NCBI RefSeq assembly: GCF_938010505.1
Contig: NZ_CALLVP010000083.1
Coordinates: forward strand, 1 to 47,053
Length of the DNA stretch: 47,053 nt
Source: an uncultured Veillonella sp.
Lineage (GTDB): Bacteria; Bacillota; Negativicutes; Veillonellales; Veillonellaceae
Direction of reading: 5' to 3'
The notes beneath the pieces were generated by a model. It made no database searches, was not told the DNA's origin, and saw only the letters and a list, made by a program, of their open reading frames with translations. Positions 8,063-17,209 of this stretch are shown here, in pieces. Numbering within the stretch: the first letter of the stretch is position 1; each line of letters starts with the position of its first letter. The translations under genes were made by a program, and so were the position numbers.

Positions 8063-8728
8063 TTATTTAGATTCTTTGCCTTCTACGAAGAGCATGTCAT
8101 TGCGTTTTACGTCTGTGTAAAGCAATGCATTGCATACGGAAGCAGCGATTGGACTACCACCTTTGTTGCCTTTTACAGTGATGTAAGGAACTGGGGATAC
8201 TTCCATCAAATAGTCTTTAGATTCTGCAGCACCTACGAAGCCTACAGGGATCCCAATAATAAGAGCTGGTTTAATGCCTTCTTCAAGAGCAAGGCGCAAT
8301 ACTTCATACAATGCAGTGGGTGCATTACCGATAGCAACGATTTGTCCTTCTAATTGTTTGCCAAAGGTACGCATAGCTGCGATGGAGCGAGTTACACCTA
8401 ATTCTTTAGCCATTTTAGCTACATTTTCATCTTTAATTAAGCAGTGCACTTCATTACCGCGAATTTTAAGAGCTGGCTTAGAAATACCTGTACGAACCAT
8501 TTCTACATCTGTATAAATATCTGCACCATTATCCAATGCTTCAATACCTTTTTGAACAGCATCAGGGCTCATTTTTACGAGTTGAGCATATTCGACATCA
8601 CCAGACGCATGTACTGTACGAGATACTACGCGCACTTCATCATCTGTTAAACCTAAACCCTTTACATAATCGTAAATGATTTCCATGCTTTTATCTTCAA
8701 TAGCTTTAGGATTTTTAACGTAATCCAT
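8063..8728 (-). CDS. cbiC: Cobalt-precorrin-8 methylmutase
   Basis: CbiC moves a methyl group from C11 to C12 to give cobyrinic acid. The start at 8728 is preferred over an open frame reaching 8863, because GGAGG lies just upstream and the protein then begins MDYVKNPKAIEDKSMEII, the usual CbiC N-terminus. This gives 221 residues, normal for the family. The catalytic His sits in SRTVHASGD; other conserved stretches are DVEMVRTGI and GIPVGFVGAAESK. The gene overlaps the end of cbiJ by 14 bases (ATGGATTACGTTAA), so translation is probably coupled. It is the last gene of the operon. Confidence 0.9.
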   Translation of the reverse strand: MDYVKNPKAIEDKSMEIIYDYVKGLGLTDDEVRVVSRTVHASGDVEYAQLVKMSPDAVQKGIEALDNGADIYTDVEMVRTGISKPALKIRGNEVHCLIKDENVAKMAKELGVTRSIAAMRTFGKQLEGQIVAIGNAPTALYEVLRLALEEGIKPALIIGIPVGFVGAAESKDYLMEVSPVPYITVKGNKGGSPIAASVCNALLYTDVKRNDMLFVEGKESK

Positions 8729-9503
8729 TAGTGTCCTCCCATAATTTAAAAAATTCATCATTTGACGATACCACGTGACTTTCAAGTTTAACACGCGGAC
8801 GATCGATAACAATAACATGGATACCAAGATCCATAGCTGCTTGTAATTTTGTATCAGCACCACCTACAAGACCAGAGTTTTTCATAACTACAACGCTAGC
8901 CTTTGTATCGTGGAACATGATGCGGTTCATATCGTAAGAAAATGGACCTTGTACAGCAACAATGCGTTTTGGACTTACATTGAGGTCTTCCATCATTTGT
9001 AAAACCTCCGCCGTAGGCAAAATGCGCGTCCAAACTTCGCAATCTCGCAAGGCTTCAGACTTAGCAAAGATGTGCATTGTTTTACTACCAGTAGTCAAAT
9101 ACACATGGTTATTGTTTTCCTTTGCTAATTTGCCTGCCAAATTCGCTGCTTCTACTTCATCCACTACGATATGTAATTTATCATATTCTGGCAACGGAAC
9201 CTCTTTACGTTCAAAGCGAACGAAAGGTATCCCTACTGCCTTTGCTGCATCTTGGGCAGTTGCCGTAACAACTGCTGCGTACGGATGGCTTGCATCGATT
9301 AATAGGCGCACATCATGCTCCTTAATTAAGTTCTGCATAGCCTCTTGGTCAAGACGACCCGTATGTACGATAATGCCTTTATGAGCAGCAAGCTCTGCTC
9401 CATATTGGCTCACAACAGTAACAAGTACATCTTCACCTGTCCGTTCTTGAATATCTACTGCTAAGGTACGACCATCCAAAGTACCGGCGATGACCCAAAT
9501 CAT
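8715..9503 (-). CDS. cbiJ: Cobalt-precorrin-6A reductase
   Basis: This 262-residue reductase begins MIWVIAGTLDGRTLA, the nucleotide-binding start typical of CbiJ/CobK, and carries LIDASHPYA and TGSKTMHIF, which are characteristic of the family. It reduces the corrin precursor ring with NAD(P)H in the anaerobic branch. It overlaps the end of cbiH by four bases and the start of cbiC by 14, consistent with one operon mRNA. Length is normal and no defect is visible. Confidence 0.9.
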   Translation of the reverse strand: MIWVIAGTLDGRTLAVDIQERTGEDVLVTVVSQYGAELAAHKGIIVHTGRLDQEAMQNLIKEHDVRLLIDASHPYAAVVTATAQDAAKAVGIPFVRFERKEVPLPEYDKLHIVVDEVEAANLAGKLAKENNNHVYLTTGSKTMHIFAKSEALRDCEVWTRILPTAEVLQMMEDLNVSPKRIVAVQGPFSYDMNRIMFHDTKASVVVMKNSGLVGGADTKLQAAMDLGIHVIVIDRPRVKLESHVVSSNDEFFKLWEDTNGLR

Positions 9504-10324
9504 AATTTGTAGCCTCGAGGTGTAATCATGCGACCATTTTCAACATATGTTTGACTGTTACCGATGATAACAAGTGTTTGCATATCTACTTCTTCTTTTG
9601 TGAAGTTTTCAAGGTCGGAGATTACCATTTGTTGACCTGAACGACCTGCTTTTTGCACAATGCCAACAGGTGTTTTAGGGTCGCGGTATTTAAGAACGAT
9701 TTCACGAACTTCATCTAAGTGTGTGACACGTTTTTTACTGCGTGGGTTATATAAAGAAATAACCATGTCCCCTTGTGCACAAAGATCAGCACGTTTTTTA
9801 ATTAAATCCCATGGAGTCATCAAATCGCTAAGGGAAATTACAGCAAAATCATGCATCAACGGAGCGCCTAAAACAGAAGCCGCTACGTTTACAGCACTAA
9901 GACCAGGTACGATGTCTACGGAAGGACGTTTTTCAGCTGGCACTTTATTAGCAAGCTCCAACACAAGCCCCGCCATGCCATATACACCAGAGTCGCCAGA
10001 GGATACCACAACTACTTGATGACCTTCTACCGCCAAATCAACGGCTTGTTGGCAACGATCTACTTCTTGCATCATTGCAGTACCTACAGTTTCTTTACCT
10101 TCGATAAGGTCTTTAATCAAGTCAAGGTAAGTCAAATAACCTACAACACGGTCAGCCGCTAAGATAGCTTCGCGTGCTTGAGGCGTCATAAACTCTTCAT
10201 CGCCAGGGCCTATGCCAATTACTTTGATGTTACCTGTGCAATGGCTACCGTTGTTTTGGGATAAATTGTTTTGTGCTGTATTAGTGTTCGGCTCTTGGCC
10301 GCTAGTAATGCCGTTGTCTCGCAT
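9500..10324 (-). CDS. cbiH: Precorrin-3B C17-methyltransferase with an N-terminal extension
   Basis: CbiH methylates C17 and contracts the ring using S-adenosylmethionine. The core begins at residue 33 with IKVIGIGPGDEEFMTPQA and includes GDSGVYGMAGL, VPGLSAVNVAAS and ISLYNPRSKKR, all typical of the tetrapyrrole methylase family. Before it lies an unusual Asn/Gln/Ser-rich stretch of about 32 residues. No alternative ATG, GTG or TTG occurs in frame between residue 1 and the core, and an AGGAG site lies before the ATG at 10324, so this long form seems real. Its 5' end overlaps the coding end of cbiG by 106 bases in another frame. Confidence 0.88.
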   Translation of the reverse strand: MRDNGITSGQEPNTNTAQNNLSQNNGSHCTGNIKVIGIGPGDEEFMTPQAREAILAADRVVGYLTYLDLIKDLIEGKETVGTAMMQEVDRCQQAVDLAVEGHQVVVVSSGDSGVYGMAGLVLELANKVPAEKRPSVDIVPGLSAVNVAASVLGAPLMHDFAVISLSDLMTPWDLIKKRADLCAQGDMVISLYNPRSKKRVTHLDEVREIVLKYRDPKTPVGIVQKAGRSGQQMVISDLENFTKEEVDMQTLVIIGNSQTYVENGRMITPRGYKL

Positions 10325-11367
10325 ACGTTTCCTACTCCTATAGTTCCTTTTACAAAATTAGATTCTTTTAATTCTTCTTCTTCAATGAGTGGTGCCATCT
10401 CGTCCTGTGTATAGAACACGATAGGCCACCCCATAATTTGCATAGCCTCTAAGAGGCCTACTTCATCTTGTTTAACGATGACCGATGCGGCCGTTACAAT
10501 ACTCTTTGGTGAAAGCCTATGCTCTGCCAAAGACTGCTGAATTGCGTCAAGAATTAATTCCTTTGGCGTATCTCTCCGACAACCAATCCCCATCGTATAT
10601 GTACGAGGGCGTAAAATCAATTGATGACTATATTCAGTGATTACCTTATCGGTAATCACCACACGAGAAAAACCCTCTTCAGCACCATCATTTTTACATG
10701 GAATAGATTCAAGTTGCTCCAAAGAAACAACATGAACCGTACCATGATCGCCAATATGAGCTTCAGCAGACTCCTTTAGATGCTCTGCATTCGGTAAGCT
10801 CTCATCGATATAATAATCAACGCGCTCTCCCCCAACGATGACAGAGTTCACATTGATTAAGGTTTGAAAATCATCTACTAACAGATGCTCATGGCGCGCC
10901 AAGACATCAGGCGCTGGCAATCCATTTACATCCGTAGCAGTCGTAATGACCGGGTCCGCATCGATGGCCAGTGAAATGGACTGCGTCCATTCGTTGGCGC
11001 CCCCCAGGTGACCAGATAACAAGCTAATCACATGGTGTCCTACTTCGTCCATTACAACTACAGCAGGATCCTTGGATTTATGCTCAATATATGGTGCAAT
11101 CATGCGCACTACGATACCGAGTGCCATAATACATAGTACTTGGTCGTAATCCTTGAAAATCTGTCCAATATGATTTTTGAGGGAATCAAAATAGATAGCC
11201 TCTCTACCAGAGGGACGGTTTTCCTTTTCAAAGCAATCCGCATGAGGTGCCACCAAAGACTTGATACGTTGACCTAGCTTCGCACCTCGTTCGGAAACGG
11301 AGAGAATAGCCGTTCTATTTTTCTTAGCTCCCGTCATTGATGCAGCAATTTCTAGTTCTTTCATCAT
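10219..11367 (-). CDS. cbiG: Cobalt-precorrin-5A hydrolase
   Basis: CbiG opens the delta-lactone and releases acetaldehyde. The N-terminal half has the family motifs IMALGIVVRMIAPYI, DPAVVVMDEVGHHVISLLSGHLGGAN and TTATDVNGLPA. The C-terminal domain has GIGCRRDTP and a terminal region TLIQHKTIYPKTTVAIA. The start at 11367 is preferred (AAGGA site, begins right after the cbiF stop); a longer frame to 11412 would overlap cbiF without a good ribosome site. The last 106 bases also encode the N-terminal extension of CbiH. Confidence 0.88.
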   Translation of the reverse strand: MMKELEIAASMTGAKKNRTAILSVSERGAKLGQRIKSLVAPHADCFEKENRPSGREAIYFDSLKNHIGQIFKDYDQVLCIMALGIVVRMIAPYIEHKSKDPAVVVMDEVGHHVISLLSGHLGGANEWTQSISLAIDADPVITTATDVNGLPAPDVLARHEHLLVDDFQTLINVNSVIVGGERVDYYIDESLPNAEHLKESAEAHIGDHGTVHVVSLEQLESIPCKNDGAEEGFSRVVITDKVITEYSHQLILRPRTYTMGIGCRRDTPKELILDAIQQSLAEHRLSPKSIVTAASVIVKQDEVGLLEAMQIMGWPIVFYTQDEMAPLIEEEELKESNFVKGTIGVGNVCETTALLAAKSRTLIQHKTIYPKTTVAIAQVTSK

Positions 11368-11368
11368 A

Positions 11369-12130
11369 CTAGTCCTTAGCACTGCGGTACATATGAGCGA
11401 AGCCTTTGTCATAGAGTTTAGATAATTCGTATTCGCTATCTAATACATGGCTTACTACAATCATAGCTTGGCGCAATACGCCTTCTTTAGCTACGATGTC
11501 CGCAATGGTTTCCAATGTGCCACGGATAATGCGTTGGTCAGGCCAAGACGCTTTTACCACGATAGCCACTGGAGTTGTTTTGTCATAACCACCCTCTATG
11601 AGTTCAGCTACAACCTTATCTAACATTTGAACGCTAAGGAAAATACACATTGTTGCTTCGTGAGATGCTAACATGCGCAATTTTTCCTTTGGAGGCATCG
11701 GTGTGCGACCTTCCATGCGCGTAATAATCACTGTTTGAGATACATTAGGTAGTGTATATTCTTGTTTCAAAGCCGCTGCTGTAGCAAGGAAAGAACTTAC
11801 GCCCGGCACGACTTCATAAGAGATACCCATACCAGCCAGTGCATCCATTTGCTCTTGAATAGCACCGTAAATAGCAGGGTCACCTGTGTGAAGGCGAACT
11901 ACACTTTTACCAGCCTCAACAGAAGCTTTCATAACAGCCAATACCTCATCAAGGTTCATAGTAGCACTATTATGGATTTCACAGCTTGGTTTACAAGCCT
12001 CTAAAATAGCAGGGTTTACCAAGGAGCCAGCGTAAATAACAACGTCTGCCTCTTGCACTAAACGATACCCTTTACGAGTAATTAACTCGGGATCCCCAGG
12101 GCCTGCGCCTACGATATGTACGTCAACCAT
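11369..12130 (-). CDS. cbiF: Cobalt-precorrin-4 C11-methyltransferase
   Basis: This 253-residue SAM-dependent tetrapyrrole methylase begins MVDVHIVGAGPGDPELITRK, with the P-loop-like GAGPGDPEL typical of CbiF/CobM. It carries VVRLHTGDPAIYGAIQEQ and YEVVPGVSSFLATAAAL. It methylates C11. The gene starts one base after the stop of cbiT and its stop is one base before the preferred cbiG start, so the operon is very tightly packed. Length is normal. Confidence 0.92.
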   Translation of the reverse strand: MVDVHIVGAGPGDPELITRKGYRLVQEADVVIYAGSLVNPAILEACKPSCEIHNSATMNLDEVLAVMKASVEAGKSVVRLHTGDPAIYGAIQEQMDALAGMGISYEVVPGVSSFLATAAALKQEYTLPNVSQTVIITRMEGRTPMPPKEKLRMLASHEATMCIFLSVQMLDKVVAELIEGGYDKTTPVAIVVKASWPDQRIIRGTLETIADIVAKEGVLRQAMIVVSHVLDSEYELSKLYDKGFAHMYRSAKD

Positions 12131-12131
12131 A

Positions 12132-12719
12132 TTACTCTCCTTCTGCGATACGCGTTGCAGATACGATGAAAATCGGACTCAATGGGTCTAACAAATGATA
12201 AGGACCAGCCTTGCGGTAACGGCTGATGGACATTTGGTACCCTTCATACGTGAAAGGACGACCTTTCAACTCTTTAAGGATTGTATAACCAGTTTCCATT
12301 GTTACAGCAGTTACAACTAAACGTCCGCCTACTTTTAAAAGACGTTGCGCCTCGTCCATGATGCCAGTCATACCACCAGCACTACCGCCAATGATAACCG
12401 CATCAAGCTCCGGCAATTCTTCCATGCCTTCAGGAGCTTTGGATTTGATTACAGTCATATTATTTACATTGAACTTCTTCATGTTCTCATTGATAAGGTC
12501 GATGCCTTTATCAAAGCGCTCAATCGCATATACATGCCCTTTAGGTGCTGCCAAGGCTGCTTCAATAGAAATAGAGCCCGTACCTGCACCTACGTCAAGG
12601 ACGATGCTATCCTCCTCGATGCGCGCCTCGTTCATAACAGCTTTACGAATCTCGCATTTTGTCATCGGCACATCGCCGCGGATAAATTCGTCATCAGGAA
12701 TTCCGAAAAAATGTCTCAT
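12132..12719 (-). CDS. cbiT: Cobalt-precorrin C15-methyltransferase (decarboxylating) subunit
   Basis: This 195-residue Rossmann-type methyltransferase has RGDVPMTKCEIRKAVM and the SAM-binding motif LDVGAGTGSISIEAA, followed by AVIIGGSAGG. CbiT methylates C15 and decarboxylates the C12 acetate side chain, working with CbiE, which is encoded separately just upstream (in many bacteria the two are fused as CobL). It overlaps cbiE by four bases. Length is normal for a stand-alone CbiT. Confidence 0.92.
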   Translation of the reverse strand: MRHFFGIPDDEFIRGDVPMTKCEIRKAVMNEARIEEDSIVLDVGAGTGSISIEAALAAPKGHVYAIERFDKGIDLINENMKKFNVNNMTVIKSKAPEGMEELPELDAVIIGGSAGGMTGIMDEAQRLLKVGGRLVVTAVTMETGYTILKELKGRPFTYEGYQMSISRYRKAGPYHLLDPLSPIFIVSATRIAEGE

Positions 12720-13342
12720 CCTAGTACCACCATTACAGAATGACCAAAGCCTTCGAGCTCAGTTAATACCTCTAACGTGGAGTCTACGATTTTTTCATCA
12801 TCATAGCTCAAGCGCTCAAGGGCTGCTGCTCTCGTTTCTTTGGGCCAGCCTGCATCTATTAAAATACGCGCAATATGCGCTGGATTATATTCAGGATCCG
12901 TTAAGAATCCCATCTTTTTACCTGCTTCATATACGAGTTTCTCTGGTGCCGGTTGGCGACCGTGAAAGCTCATTAAATCCGCATCATGCCACACCTCATT
13001 AAGACGGGCAAAGGCAAAGGTCATAGAGCTAATGCCAGGCACCACCTCAATAGGGTTAGCAGTAAATTTTTTCTTTAAGTACGGCAACAAGCTGTAATAG
13101 CCTGTATCACCACTAACCATAACTACAACGTCATAGTCGTTGAGCTCACGCTCAATTTGCTCCGCTAATACGCTGAGCTTACCCGTTACAGGATATGTAA
13201 TTTGGCCAGGTTCTTGAAAGTCCTCTAAAGAACGTTCACTGCCCACCAATACTGTAGCATGTTTAATTAAATTTAGGCCTCTAGGCACCACATAATCAGG
13301 ATTACCTGGACCAATGCCTACGATATACAAGGTATGTGCCAT
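12716..13342 (-). CDS. cbiE: Cobalt-precorrin C5-methyltransferase
   Basis: This 208-residue tetrapyrrole methylase begins MAHTLYIVGIGPGNPDYVVPRG and contains VMVSGDTGYYSLLPYL and VVPGISSMTFAFARL. CbiE methylates C5 of the cobalt-precorrin. It overlaps the end of cbiD by 25 bases and the start of cbiT by four, consistent with co-translation. The fold and length are standard. Confidence 0.92.
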   Translation of the reverse strand: MAHTLYIVGIGPGNPDYVVPRGLNLIKHATVLVGSERSLEDFQEPGQITYPVTGKLSVLAEQIERELNDYDVVVMVSGDTGYYSLLPYLKKKFTANPIEVVPGISSMTFAFARLNEVWHDADLMSFHGRQPAPEKLVYEAGKKMGFLTDPEYNPAHIARILIDAGWPKETRAAALERLSYDDEKIVDSTLEVLTELEGFGHSVMVVLG

Positions 13343-14436
13343 TGTTCAAGCTCTCCTATCTCTTTTGCATGCTTATCCATTGCCAAAATCTCGCCTTTTA
13401 AGGTCGTTATAATGATGCCTACCTCTGCTTCATTAGCAATATATCGCTCACTCCGTAGAGAGGCACGATCTACAACACGTTGGTAAACACCAGTCAGTCC
13501 TTCTCGCTCCAAAATAGGGAACGTAGACTCAGTAGTTTGGCAATTAAATAACTCTTCACACACCGCTTGGGATGCCCCTTCTAAGGCAGCATAAGCCACG
13601 ATACTTTCCATACGGCCATCACTCATGCGGTTATGGGTGTGGAAACTACCATTTGCCAGTTTTATTAACTTACCGATATGACCGATAATCAAGATGCGCT
13701 TAAAGCCAATCTGTACGGCTTGTTCTAGCATAAAGCCGATAAAGTTACTAGTTTCTGCCATTTGGTTCTTATGAATACCTAGTACTTGCTCCGCTAAATC
13801 TTGGCCAATACGGCCCGGCACGAGAACAGCTGTTTCACATCCATTGGCCTTCATGACTTTCAATTGAGGCACCAACGAGTTCTTGAACCCTTCTTCACTC
13901 ATAGGCTTAACGATTCCTGTAGTACCAATGATAGAAATACCACCTTCGATGCCTAGCGTGTGATTCAATGTCTTTTTAGCCAATACCATACCGTTTGGTA
14001 CGCTAACAGTAACGGTTACCCCTTGTCCACGCACACATAGCTCTTCAAAGACGATATTCATCATCGTACGGGGTCCTGGATTGATAGCCGGTTCTCCTGG
14101 TGGCATAGCAAGGCCTGGTTTCGTTACGGTCCCTACACCAAAGCCCGCTCGGAATCGCAGTTCACCAGTATTATCAAGGGTCACTGTCGTTTCCACATCA
14201 TTGCCATGAGTTACATCAGGATCGTCACCGCCGTCTTTCATGACGGTCACCTTTGCCTCTATATCGGATATAACCTCTATCGCTTTAATAGGAACCTCAA
14301 TATATTGACCTTGAGGATTCTCAATGACCACTTGGTCCACAATATTCTTATCTAAGAGGGCCAATAAACCAGCTTTCATACCTGCCGTAGCACATGAACC
14401 TGTGGTATAGCCACCCTTCATGTCCTCCACTTTCAT
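13318..14436 (-). CDS. cbiD: Cobalt-precorrin-5B C1-methyltransferase
   Basis: This 372-residue protein has the CbiD hallmark GGYTTGSCATAGMKAGL at the N-terminus and GGDDPDVTHG, GEPAINPGPR, GTTGIVKPMSEE and IIGHIGKLIKLANG further on. CbiD methylates C1 in the anaerobic pathway. It is the first cbi gene of the run D-E-T-F-G-H-J-C. It lies 70 bases after the end of yajQ, with no cobalamin riboswitch visible in the gap, so its promoter or its linkage to yajQ is unclear. cbiL, cbiA and cbiP are not in this window. Confidence 0.92.
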   Translation of the reverse strand: MKVEDMKGGYTTGSCATAGMKAGLLALLDKNIVDQVVIENPQGQYIEVPIKAIEVISDIEAKVTVMKDGGDDPDVTHGNDVETTVTLDNTGELRFRAGFGVGTVTKPGLAMPPGEPAINPGPRTMMNIVFEELCVRGQGVTVTVSVPNGMVLAKKTLNHTLGIEGGISIIGTTGIVKPMSEEGFKNSLVPQLKVMKANGCETAVLVPGRIGQDLAEQVLGIHKNQMAETSNFIGFMLEQAVQIGFKRILIIGHIGKLIKLANGSFHTHNRMSDGRMESIVAYAALEGASQAVCEELFNCQTTESTFPILEREGLTGVYQRVVDRASLRSERYIANEAEVGIIITTLKGEILAMDKHAKEIGELEQWHIPCIS

Positions 14437-14506
14437 AAGGCCTCCTACACTGATAGTATTAGAGATTCAAACGAGTCTAACTAACCTACCCTATGGACAT
14501 ATAGTA

Positions 14507-15001
14507 TTAAGAACGGAAGTTAACAAATTGCAATTCTACAGGTATATCCAATTGTTTTAACATTTGAATTACTGCTTGCAAATCATCTTTATCCTTACCA
14601 GATACGCGCACTTGGTCCTCTTGGATAGATGCTTGTACCTTAATTTTCATGTTTTTAATTGCTTTTACTACTTCTTTAGCATTTTCTTTAGTAATGCCTT
14701 TTTTAATAGTAATGATTTGGCGAACTGTTGCACCAGCAGCTGGTTCAATTTTGCCGTAGTCAAGATTTTTAATCGCTACATTACGTTTAACCATCTTGCC
14801 TTTTAATACATCGATAATGGCATTCAATTTGTATTCATCATCACCGATGATTTTGATAGTGTCACCTTCAAGACTAATTTCCGCTTTAGAACCACGGAAA
14901 TCATAGCGCGTACCGATCTCTTTTTTCGCTTGGTTTACCGCATTATCTACTTCCTGCATATCCACTTCGGACACAACGTCAAAGGAACAATCTTTAGCCA
15001 T
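14507..15001 (-). CDS. yajQ: YajQ-family nucleotide-binding protein (DUF520)
   Basis: The start at 15001 is chosen because GGAGG precedes it and the product begins MAKDCSFDVVSEVDMQEVDN, the standard YajQ N-terminus. A longer frame to 15073 lacks a ribosome site. The 164-residue product has the conserved EIGTRYDFRGSKAEI and ends ELQFVNFRS, as full-length family members do. YajQ proteins bind nucleotides and have been linked to cyclic di-GMP in some species. The cbi operon follows 70 bases later on the same strand; the functional link, if any, is unknown. Confidence 0.9.
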   Translation of the reverse strand: MAKDCSFDVVSEVDMQEVDNAVNQAKKEIGTRYDFRGSKAEISLEGDTIKIIGDDEYKLNAIIDVLKGKMVKRNVAIKNLDYGKIEPAAGATVRQIITIKKGITKENAKEVVKAIKNMKIKVQASIQEDQVRVSGKDKDDLQAVIQMLKQLDIPVELQFVNFRS

Positions 15002-15261
15002 TTTATACCTCCTACACCTGAACCCGTTGGGCATGGGGTTCATAGCATTACTTTCATCATCCTCATATTCCAAGTGAAAGTATAAACTACACCAAATTGG
15101 AATACATCTCTATAATTATACCTTATAACAGGCATATTTTCTAGGTAAATCGATTTTTTTAATTATAATTATTAGCTATGTATTAATGAAGCTTTTGTAA
15201 GTATAGTGAAGGTTCTCTAATATGGTTATGCAGTGCAATACACAAGACAAATAATATAAAA
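15002..15261 (-). promoter_or_regulatory. Upstream region of yajQ
   Basis: No gene is seen here. On the minus strand a good -10 (TATAAT) occurs near 15113-15118 without a convincing -35, and the leader close to yajQ contains a short GAACCC/GGGTTC hairpin. The rest is AT-rich and featureless to the eye. Confidence 0.3.
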
Positions 15262-15298
15262 AACTAGCAACACACATGATACATGTACATTGCTAGTT
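15262..15298 (-). terminator. Terminator of the WG-repeat gene
   Basis: AACTAGCAA and TTGCTAGTT form the outer stem with an inner ACATG/CATGT pairing. On the minus strand the stem is followed by six T's, as expected for a terminator 80 bases after the WG-repeat gene stop. Confidence 0.65.
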
Positions 15299-15377
15299 CC
15301 TGTATAACTCTATTATCTTATATTTTTTAGCTATGACCAATAGTTACAACTCATAGAAATTCAAAAGCCGGTTAATA

Positions 15378-16985
15378 TTATAAAATTTCTACTGCATCAT
15401 AAATTGGTTTAACAATCCATTCACCATTAGGATTCATAACACCCCATTTACCTTTAGATTTAACAGGTGCATAACCATGTCTAAACATACCCACATCACT
15501 TATTGCTTTATCTTTATCTCGGAATAAAACCTTACCATTTTCATCAATTAATTGATATTCGGCAGATCCTTTATGAACCCATGCATATGGACCACCAAAA
15601 ACATTAATAGACATATCTTTTAGTGTAGTAAATAAAACTTGACCACTAGTCATATCAATTAATTGTGTACTTTCACCTTTCACAACAGACATTCGTGTTG
15701 GGCTAACAAAGCTAATAGAATCATATACAAATGGGACTACTTGCTTGCCAGTTACAACATTAAAAATACCTAATTTTTCATTATCTTTATTTTTTAATAC
15801 AAGTAAACTGCTACTAGTATCCATTACACCTGCATCATAATTACCAGGTTGGATTACGTACTGACCTTGGCGATTCATAAAACCAAGTTTACCTTGATTT
15901 TTTACTAATGTACCGTATTCTGTCATAGGCCATACTGCATCATTTTTACTATCAATAATGATATTGCCATTACGATCAAGATAACCACGTTTTACACCAT
16001 CATATACTGGGTTCCATGCATCACCATAATAGAATCCTCCGTGATTACTCAAACCAATACCAACAGCTAAACCAAGTAAACCTCCAAAGTTAAATTTACT
16101 GATATGACGTCTGTATTCTGCTAGACCATTTTTGTATTCATTTAGATCATTTGTAGGTGCTTCAAAAATAGTATTGCCAGAGCCATCAATAGCAACAGTT
16201 TTACCTTTTGCATTTTTCACAAATGCACGGTCCTCACTAAACTTAGTATAAATCTCTTTAAATTGTGGTTCAATTACAGTTTTGCCAGAAGCATCATTAA
16301 ATCCCCATTTGCCTTTTACAGAGAATGATGTATAGGAATCACTAGCATATGTTGTATTATTTTTTTCCCCATTACCATTAAGAGCTGCATCAGCTATAGT
16401 CTCTCTAAGCTTTAAATCAGTAGTATAGTTCGCATAGGCTTCTTCACTAGTAGCAACTACAGCTGTACCATCGCCTTTAATTTGCTCCATAACTTTTGGT
16501 CTTCTAACAAAGAAAGTACCGTCTGCCGAAATAGAGGGTGACATTTCTTTAAATTGCGGTTCTAATAATACTTTACCATCTGTACCAACCAAACCCCATT
16601 TGCCATTTTGTTTAACCATAGCCAATTGTCCAAGCTTAATATATCCATCATTTTCAACTACAGTTTGTAGCGCTTTGATTGCCTTAGGAGGTTGTTGTTG
16701 AGGATTAATAATTGGTACTACTACTTGGTCGGATAATCGTCCAGCTCCTACAGATACAGATGTACTACTAGATTTAGTAGAGGATTTCTCCGTTGTAGAA
16801 ATCGTTGTAGAAGATGTAGTCGTTGTATGTTGCTCACGGGTTACACGTGTACTAGTAGATGTTGGTGTATCGTGGTTTGTTACCGTTGTGCTACTAGTAG
16901 ATGTTGTACTAGATGCTGCGAAAGTAGTTGTGGACATAGCCGCTAACACACATGCGACTAATAAAGATTTCTTGTTAATATTCAT
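15378..16985 (-). CDS. Exported WG-repeat protein with a Ser/Thr-rich N-terminus
   Basis: This 535-residue protein has a Sec signal (KKSLLVACVLAAMSTTTFAA). A strongly Ser/Thr-rich linker follows (about residues 24-80), probably a disordered spacer. From about residue 115 it consists of WG repeats, short beta units with a GKWG...G..vi.P.F core. Clear examples are GKWGLVGTDGKVLLEPQF, GKWGFNDASGKTVIEPQF and, at the C-terminus, GKWGVMNPNGEWIVKPIYD. A Gly/Tyr-rich insert lies near the middle. WG-repeat proteins are usually binding or surface proteins of unknown ligand. It is monocistronic, with a divergent pseudouridine synthase gene upstream. Confidence 0.75.
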   Translation of the reverse strand: MNINKKSLLVACVLAAMSTTTFAASSTTSTSSTTVTNHDTPTSTSTRVTREQHTTTTSSTTISTTEKSSTKSSSTSVSVGAGRLSDQVVVPIINPQQQPPKAIKALQTVVENDGYIKLGQLAMVKQNGKWGLVGTDGKVLLEPQFKEMSPSISADGTFFVRRPKVMEQIKGDGTAVVATSEEAYANYTTDLKLRETIADAALNGNGEKNNTTYASDSYTSFSVKGKWGFNDASGKTVIEPQFKEIYTKFSEDRAFVKNAKGKTVAIDGSGNTIFEAPTNDLNEYKNGLAEYRRHISKFNFGGLLGLAVGIGLSNHGGFYYGDAWNPVYDGVKRGYLDRNGNIIIDSKNDAVWPMTEYGTLVKNQGKLGFMNRQGQYVIQPGNYDAGVMDTSSSLLVLKNKDNEKLGIFNVVTGKQVVPFVYDSISFVSPTRMSVVKGESTQLIDMTSGQVLFTTLKDMSINVFGGPYAWVHKGSAEYQLIDENGKVLFRDKDKAISDVGMFRHGYAPVKSKGKWGVMNPNGEWIVKPIYDAVEIL

Positions 16986-17196
16986 AAACCTCTCCTTTTA
17001 TAGAATAAGCTATAACCATACAGTCATTAACATACATATATAGTTCATAAAATATACTGTTAGAACTAAACACACAGTATTATAGTAAAAAGTTCACACA
17101 TAAATAATGTATAAAATTCAGCAATTCAAATTATACTATATCGACCTTCACAAATACAACGAATTATGAAAAATTCTTCATTTTTATTTTATTTGC

Positions 17197-17202
17197 TATA
17201 AT
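17197..17202 (+). promoter_or_regulatory. Extended -10 promoter placing the start at the ATG
   Basis: TGCTATAAT (extended -10, hexamer at 17197-17202) ends only seven bases before the ATG of the RluA-family gene. The transcription start would fall on or next to the A of ATG. No Shine-Dalgarno sequence is present between them. The -35 is weak (TTCTTC at 17 bases), as is common with an extended -10. Confidence 0.55.
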
Positions 17203-17209
17203 AATACGT

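Noticed and set aside
12358..13002. A 214-codon plus-strand open frame opposite cbiT and cbiE
   Set aside because: It is antisense to two well-matched cobalamin genes, has no ribosome site and no recognisable domain; its openness follows from the codon use of the real genes.
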